DNA of 64,000 nucleotides from Acanthosepion pharaonis (Eukaryota; Mollusca; Cephalopoda; Sepiida; Sepiidae), in the NCBI GenBank assembly GCA_903632075.3, contig CAHIKZ030001202.1, forward strand, positions 50,001-114,000, in the 5' to 3' direction. The position numbers were made by a program, and so were the translations under genes. Shown here piece after piece: positions 40,001 to 47,700 of the stretch; the stretch's first letter is position 1; each line of letters begins with the position of its first letter. The notes under the pieces are model-generated. The model saw only the letters and a list, made by a program, of their open reading frames with translations, did not search any database and had not been told where the DNA came from.

Positions 40001-41609
40001 GGAATGGTAATTTTTTTTTTCAAAACTGTCCTCTATAATCTAAAAAAAGCTCATATTGGAGGTTTTCCTTCCACTCATGCCATAAACATAGTATCAACTC
40101 CCTTTGGGTGAAAAGTAGCTTTTGATACACAGTGGAGGTTCATGTTATTTGCCTCATAATCTCTTGTATTCTACATTACTGTGAAGAATTCCCTATTCAT
40201 TGTGTGTCATTTATTTTTTTTTTTTTAAATATTTAAATAGTCCAGTTGATTTTTTTTTTTTTTTTCCCCTGACTACCTATCCCTCCCCACTCCAGTTAAG
40301 GAGGCTACATGTTAAAATGCTAAACTGGTGTAAACAAATTTTAAACTTTGATTTGGATATTTTCAGTATGTTGGCTAATCTCCAATTGTATATTGTTGAT
40401 TATTTGAGAAAAATATCCAGCATGAATTTTTACAAACCACATGCATTCAATTATTCTATTCACAGTACTTTCTCTACAGTTTACAAAATCATTTTTAGTA
40501 TCAGTCACATTTTTACCTCATAAACTGGAAATGTTGCTTATTCTTCTTCTACCTTCAATTTTAGCATCAATAAATAATTATACACAGCAATTTTTATCAT
40601 TTTGTTTTTTATTCATGCAGGTATAACAGCCTTTAGAAAAGATCTTTTTGAATGAAGTTCAAAATCTTCTTAATGAATAACAAAAAGAGAACAAACTTTT
40701 GGTGCTTTCCCAATAAGAAATGTTTTTAGTAATATCTATAATTAATCATTATTTTATGGATTTTTATTTTAATTGATTTTAAATGCAAAAATTAATTATT
40801 ATTTGCAAATGTTTTGTTTGTTTTCTTTTTCCAGCCACCCAAAAAGTTTTTACAGTTTTTTTATTTGCAGTTTTGTTATGACAAACAAGCTGAATATCAC
40901 CTGAAATCTGATTTACATGGCTCTTTACTCTCTCTCTTAATGTCGATAACTAAGACTTTATTTCCTTTACAAAAAATAGCTTACAGCCTCTTTCTTACTT
41001 GTTGTATAAAGTGTCCTAAGGCCTATTGGATATAATTTCTTTTTGAGATATATATATGAATTCAATAAAATAAAAACTAGAGACTCCTTTCTTTCTGGCC
41101 ACTCTTGATTCAGCCAAGTGAGGACATCACTATAATATTTTTATGATGAAAATACTGAGTTTCTCTTTTAATTAGTAACAGAACAAATTGATATAGCTTC
41201 TCTCTCTCATAACATTCAATAAAGACAATATTTGGATAATGTTATAAGTGGTCAGAAACCAACATCTGCTTCTGTTAGACTCTATTCAAGTTTAACTGAA
41301 ATCATTGAACAGTTGAAGTCCAAAAGGAATAAATTACTTATTGTATCTGTTTTAATGTTACATTCTTATTATTATAAAAATTGTATAATTTTTAATAATT
41401 GGTTTATTAAGAGTATTTTCATTTAATCAACAACAGTGAACAGAGAATGTCAAGTATGTAAAGTTTCATTTTCTTTCAAGTAATCATGTTCAAAATATAA
41501 AAAGATAAATAAATTATCATGACAAAGATCTGGCTGTGAGGTTTTTCATTTTAATGAAACTGTACTTTTGATGATCTCAATATATTTTTAAATAGTTTAA
41601 AGCTTTAGG

Positions 41610-41669
<60 letters not shown>

Positions 41670-44600
41670 GGGACTAGCTTTTTAGATTTATCTTCCTTCT
41701 GCACCTGTTAATAAAACTTGAAGTGGAACAAAATAAATTATACAAAAGAATGTTTCATTCAAAGGTGATTTCTGTTGTGCATTTGATTTTTCTCTTAGTC
41801 AATTTTCATAAACTTTTATCTCTAGATTAAGTAAAGTGTGATATTTTCTTTCCAAATGTGTTTGTTACCATTCTGCAAATAGTTTATTTTTTCTGATGAA
41901 ACCACTTGATTTTGCTCTTAACAACAAATGCATCTTTTCCTAATGGAAAATTGTCAGTTGTGAGGATTGTAACTATTTCTTCTCCATTTGCAGTTATGAA
42001 GAAATGTCTTCTCATTCCTTTTAAGTCAACAAAATGATTTAACAAGTTATCATTTTTACTGTATTTTTAGATATATTTATTACTTAAATATTACTTAAAT
42101 AAAAATTCACTTTGTGTTATTAAAATGAAATGTGAGGTTTACATAATGTGCATCAGTGCTGAAATTGGTATTGGTGAGCAATTCCCTGCCTTAGTCTATT
42201 GCATTCACTTTCCCACAGATGACCAAATCCTAGCCACGACTATGAGTTAAATAGCCTTTGGTGGCAGCCAGTCTAGAAGGAGGTTTTTTTCTGAATTCCA
42301 AACCGTGGAGAAAGTATCAGGAAATCACTCCATTACCTTTCCCAAAAAGTTATGGCAATTAACCACTCTTAAGCAAAAAAAAAAAGTAATCCGAACAAAC
42401 ATCACGTTTAAAAATTATTAAAATATTTCTGAGTTTTAAAATGTTTTTTGTTTTTTTGTTTTTATTTTTTTTGCTTCGCACGAGATTTTCATGGAGTCTG
42501 TTGATTAGATTATATCCATGTTAGCAACTATTTGATAATTAAAAGTCATCAGTTTAGGACGGTTTTTATTAATTTATTCTTAGTTTCTCTAGTTAATGCT
42601 AGTTGTGTCCCTTAGATCATTGTCAGAGTTACTTCCCTTAATAAAGGTTTCGCTTGATAATCTTCTATCTATAAAGTGTGTATAATTCTTAAGGTAACAT
42701 TAATTGAATTATGTCATATTCTTATTTAACATCAGCTCACTTTAAAATAGTTTCTTTTAGTATTGTTTAGACTTTTTTAGCCAATTAAAAAACAGCAGAT
42801 CAGTGGATAACTCTGACCCAGTTCACAAATACACACAAAAATACTGATAAACAAAATAAAATTCTATTGTCACATTATCTATTAGAATTTTTAGTCATTT
42901 ATACAATGCTAAATTCTTACAAGATTAATAAATATTTTCTAAAATTCCAGAAATAAAGTTGGAGAATTTGACCTTTCACCACCAAACTAAGACCCCCCAC
43001 ACACACACAAAACTGGTGTGTGTGTGAGGTATTTGAGACAAATTATGGTATAAAGAAAAATAAAGAAAGCAGCATATTTTCATAAAAATGTGTCCACATG
43101 TTCAATTTAGAAAAACAAAAATTTTTAATAAAACTACCTTGAATCTCAAAAACAGAAAGAACATTGATACAAATTACCTTGATTGATAATTAAACCTTTT
43201 CAAACTTTGCTCTGCTTAAAAAGCTTTTTTATAATTGGTATTAATAATAATTGATAGTAAAGACTTATGAATATATTTAAAAAGTTTGTTTGTTAAATTG
43301 ATACTTTCTTTGAATTAGTCTCTCCTTCAGTATCTATTCTTTGTCTAACATTTTTGAAGATGTGAGATTATGTTTAAGTGTATATGTACATATATTTATA
43401 TCTGGATATGTTTTCTTGTTTTTGGTACCTTCCCCCACTCTCACCAGTTTATTTTTGATATTGTTAAATTTATTCACTGTACTGGGGCTTGGCTTCTAAA
43501 TCTGTTACCGGCTGGCAACAACATCCAATAACTAAGAATAATTTCAATTTGCTTCCTTCTTTTCAGCAAAAGATGAAGGCGGAGGGTCAGAGGAAAAAGC
43601 ATCAAAAGGTTTTGCTACCATTTCTGAAGGTGCTTTTAGAAGAGGGTCCTACTAATGTGTGACTTTCTACTAGATTTTCTCCACAAGCCTACACACAAAC
43701 ACACACACACACACAATTGGCAACCCTGCTAAAAACTCTTTCTATACAAAACATTTTGCATTATTAAAGCCTCTCCAATTTCTGTCAATAATAATAATAA
43801 TAATAATAATAGTAGTTCTGTAATCTGATGTCCTTGTATTTCCTTTTCAATATTTTTATTCTGCTAGTAACACAGTCACTCAATCTGCTTAGATGTGCAC
43901 TAAAGAAGCTTCTGTTTGAATTTTTGGGATGAGGAGTTATCACTATTTACATTATTTACATCCAGATTATTGTTCTCAGCCTAGTAGATTATAATGCTGG
44001 TTTGTGAATTTGGTGACATAATAATTGTGAGTTCAATCCTTGGGCCAGGCAGTGTGTACTTGAACTGTGTGGAAACTGCGCAAGCAATAACTGAGCACTA
44101 CTAAATAAGAACTAGACAGTGGAATGAGAACAGTGGATTGATATACACCTATTGAAGGCCAGAAATGGCTGAAACTAAGAGATAATGGCTGAAATGTGTT
44201 AACATCAACAATGATGAAAACAATAGTCTGAATATAAATGATATAAATAAAGAAGCTTCTGGCTTTCTTCGAAATACAAATAAGAATATTTGTGGAGTTG
44301 TTTAGCTTCAAGGCTTTTGAGAATTGAGTAACTCTTTCTGCTAATGGCAAAAGTTTCTTGTGGATTCCTAAACAAGCCAAATTACTCCTCAAAATAAAAA
44401 AATTAAGAACTAGATGAGCAAATGTTAAAGCAAAATGGTGATGCTCATTTGAAATAAAAATCCTGTGGGAGTGTGTAAAATGTGTCACCCACTTGAAGAC
44501 AATTTGCTGGCTAATTCTACATCCGCTTTCTCTGCCTCCAAGTAACAATGCAATTCAGTGAAGCCCCCATAGAATTGCTTCCCAAAGGAAACTCAATTTC

Positions 44601-44743
44601 TCCGTTGCCTTTTTAAAAAAAAAAAAAAAAAGGATTTTGTAAACTTCACTTGAAATATACTATATATAAGCAAGCATATTTTTTTTCTTTTCAGTAATGA
44701 CAAGAAAAAACTATTAACAAATTATTACTTTTTATTGACTGAC

Positions 44744-44782
<39 letters not shown>

Positions 44783-47700
44783 AATGAGCTAATTACTTCA
44801 CTTTAATGTAAACATATATGTAAAGAATGCATTATAGAAATATATAGGCAATTTAGTGTGGGGGTTTCCCTAATTAAACAGGAAGGTACAGAATTTTCCA
44901 GTTCTGTATTTGAAACCAGCCTTCTTCAATGCACACACTTGTGATCACCCTGAACCATTGCCCTCTGACTACACTTAGAAGCCTTCTTCTGCCAGCCATA
45001 CACACCCTCTCTTCAAGGGATGAGTGCGTGCTAACCTTTTCTTTTTTCTTTCCTTTTCTTTTTTATTTGGGTGAATAGTGGCTTTATAAAAATTTTATTT
45101 TTTTTTATAGGTTTCTTTTATTTACAAAAAGAATCTTGATGATGATGATATGTGCAGTTTTGAATGAAAATGCCCTAGATAGAAGCATCTTCATTCTAAT
45201 TAGACTCTTCTGACTGATGCAATCAAAGATTGTATTTAATTCAGTCTTTGATTTTTCTCTTTCTATCTGAACTTGTATTTCTTTTCATTCTTTTTGTCGC
45301 TGCAATCTTTGGTGCGCATCAAGTTGCTACAGCGCGGCATACAGAGTGTGGCTCACTTGAAAATGCAATTCCAATTTTTATTATCATATACTTTTTTTTT
45401 TTTTTTTTTTTTTTTTTTGCCAGATTGCAGAGAAGGGAATCAGAGTAACAATCTTGATCACCCTTTTCACTTACAAAAATGCATTCTATGTCCCCCACCC
45501 ACTTTTATTCCTACAAATTAATAATGAATTAATTCCACCACCATGCCTCCCACCACACATTTTCTTTTGTGTTCCTTATTTTTAAAGCCCTCCCCACTTC
45601 TATTTTGCATTTTTACTGTTTAAAGATCAAACACATATCTTTCTCATGGTTGGATTCTTCCTATCACCTTAACTCTATCAATAGACTGCTTGTATTTTCT
45701 TTAATTAAACCATTAAGAGATGGTATTCCATCTAACTGCTAACCATTCTAAGCTATCCAGGTAAGTGACCTGCTATTTGTAGCTGCAGATGTACAAAGCA
45801 ACAACTAACCAGAAATACATGCAGAATTAACATATGCTTCAATACTTTTGCTAGAATCGGTAACATGTTACTGAATACAAATAGATATGCTTTTCTCAAG
45901 TGCTTCTATATTAAAACAAAAAAACTTGATTAAATTCTATTTTATTGAATATTAATAAAATTATTGTTTATGTTTACTGCTTTGCTTTAAAAAAACATAT
46001 TGGCTATTATTGCAAAGTAATAAACTTTTAGAAGACTAAAAGTTGATTCAAAGTATAACTTTTCTGTTTCTTTTATAACTTATGCTCAAAACAGAAGTTT
46101 TTTTGTATTTTTAAAGTACATTGTAAAAATAATAATAATAGAAATAACTAATAATGAAAAGTGAAAGTTGTAAAATAAAAAAGTAAAACAAGAATGTTTA
46201 TCAAATTTTATTGCTAGATTCTGTTGAACAATTATTGTGTATTTCTTATAAAAATAATGTTAGTAACCTTGAAAAACAATCAAGTTCTATATGTATTTTA
46301 GTCTAATGAGATGTGATTAGAAATGAATAGTTATGGGTAATGGGGAAGTGGTGATCATTAGCATCACTTGATGCTGATGACTTTGAACTCTCATTTTTTA
46401 TGTAGCCCCAAAACCCAACAATTTTAAGAAACATTGTTTCTATCTTCTCTTTCAATTTCTTGCTGCAATAATTTTTTCCTGTCAATGTGCTTGGTTTTCT
46501 TTATGATTCTAGAAAAGGATAAAAATTTCTGCATCAAATTGTTTAGATTTAGAGTTCATGATTTGTTGTTGTCTTTTACTTTTTAACCTGTCTTGGAAAA
46601 TACTCTCTTCATTATAATGTTATTGTGTTATGAACAGCGTTTTTATTTCTTATTTATCTCTGTTGTTTTCTCAGGGGACGATGATCAGGAAGAAGGTGAG
46701 GAAGAGAAGTTGCCCTCTTGCATGGATTACATCATGCACTTTGTCTGTCTTTTCTGGAAGGTCCTCTTTGCTTTTGTTCCACCAACAGGTAAGAGTTCAA
46801 AAGATTTCAGTTCTGCCTACAAGACATATAGTGGAATTAGATCTCTCTCTCTCACCTCACTTCCAAATGCCTTAGACAATACAGCTTTTTCAAAAACCTT
46901 TCATGTGACTTGCTGCCATCCTTTCACAAATGCTAATTGTAATCCCAGTAATGTTATGAACAGCAGCATATAAGGCACTTTCAGAAAACTTTTTTTACTC
47001 AAATGAAGGATGGGGAGGGGGGGTCAATTACATTTTTATCATAATTTTTATAAAATGACACAAAGGTAATTTTCTTTTTATGAAGCAAATATTGTCTTTT
47101 GTCACATTATCTAAAGGCATTGGCCTCCAATCAAGAAAGTATCATATGTTTACTGGTATTTTAAAAAGGAAATCTTAAAACATTTTAAATGACAAGAAAA
47201 ATCAACTGACTCACACAGAAATATTTGAAAAACTTGGTGTAGCATATGTAAACAGAAAAGAAGCAGAATATTACAAACATTTGCTAAAGATGTGACACTG
47301 GTGCTGCTCAATCTATCGGTCAACACACTGAACAACATACAGTGTATGCTATGCAGTTTCATAGTAATTGACCAATAAGAGTAATATTATTGAAACTATA
47401 ACATTGGTTATTGCACTCCATTTGGGTTAGAGAACATCAAAATTGAACTAAGAAAGACTGGCATCATGTTACATGGTTAACTCCAGTTTCCAGCTCTTTC
47501 TGGCAGATAACTTCATGTGTGGAGGTGACCACATGAAGCTATGGATCTAGCCTGTTAGCAGAGTATCATAAAAGCCAGTAATGTTAGTTTGTGCCAGTAA
47601 TATAATGTACCCACACCCTATCATTGTAGAGTTGACAAAACTCTTAGGAACATTCCTTTATTCCCCATGTTCATCAAATTTAAACCTCATTTGAACACAT

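Larger units (their letters stand above)
31612..43566 (+). other. Intron of 12 kb (15 kb if 43567-43629 is skipped)
   Basis: AT-rich with four (TA)n arrays and two mariner copies (36448-36990 minus, 39582-40716 minus). It has several AG directly followed by a 5' splice site: 35249/35253 (3-nt spacing), 37704/37705 (CAG|GTAAGT) and 40620/40621 (GCAG|GTATAA). The frames at 33795-33983 and 33980-34168 show no recognisable domain or matching splice phase. A polar peptide in the second has two cysteines but no family was recognised. Confidence 0.7.
43630..46674 (+). other. Intron of 3.0 kb after the candidate cassette exon
   Basis: Contains an (AC)n run (about 43690-43717), a (TAA)n run (about 43790-43811), a SINE-like segment (43960-44110), a TA array (44747-44778), poly-T at 45390-45418 and an AG|GTAAGT site at 45760/45761. 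The minus frame 44033-44548 has no recognised domain. It ends TGTTGTTTTCTCAG. Confidence 0.7.

Noticed and set aside
40200..40523. 107-codon + strand frame
   Set aside because: Lies within the decayed mariner and contains poly-T-encoded phenylalanine runs.
44033..44548. 171-codon minus-strand open frame
   Set aside because: Overlaps a SINE-like segment, lacks any domain, and the sequence is hydrophobic and irregular; probably chance.
44965..45010. Relatively GC-rich stretch checked as a possible exon
   Set aside because: No acceptor/donor pair with phase 1 and stops in the relevant frame.
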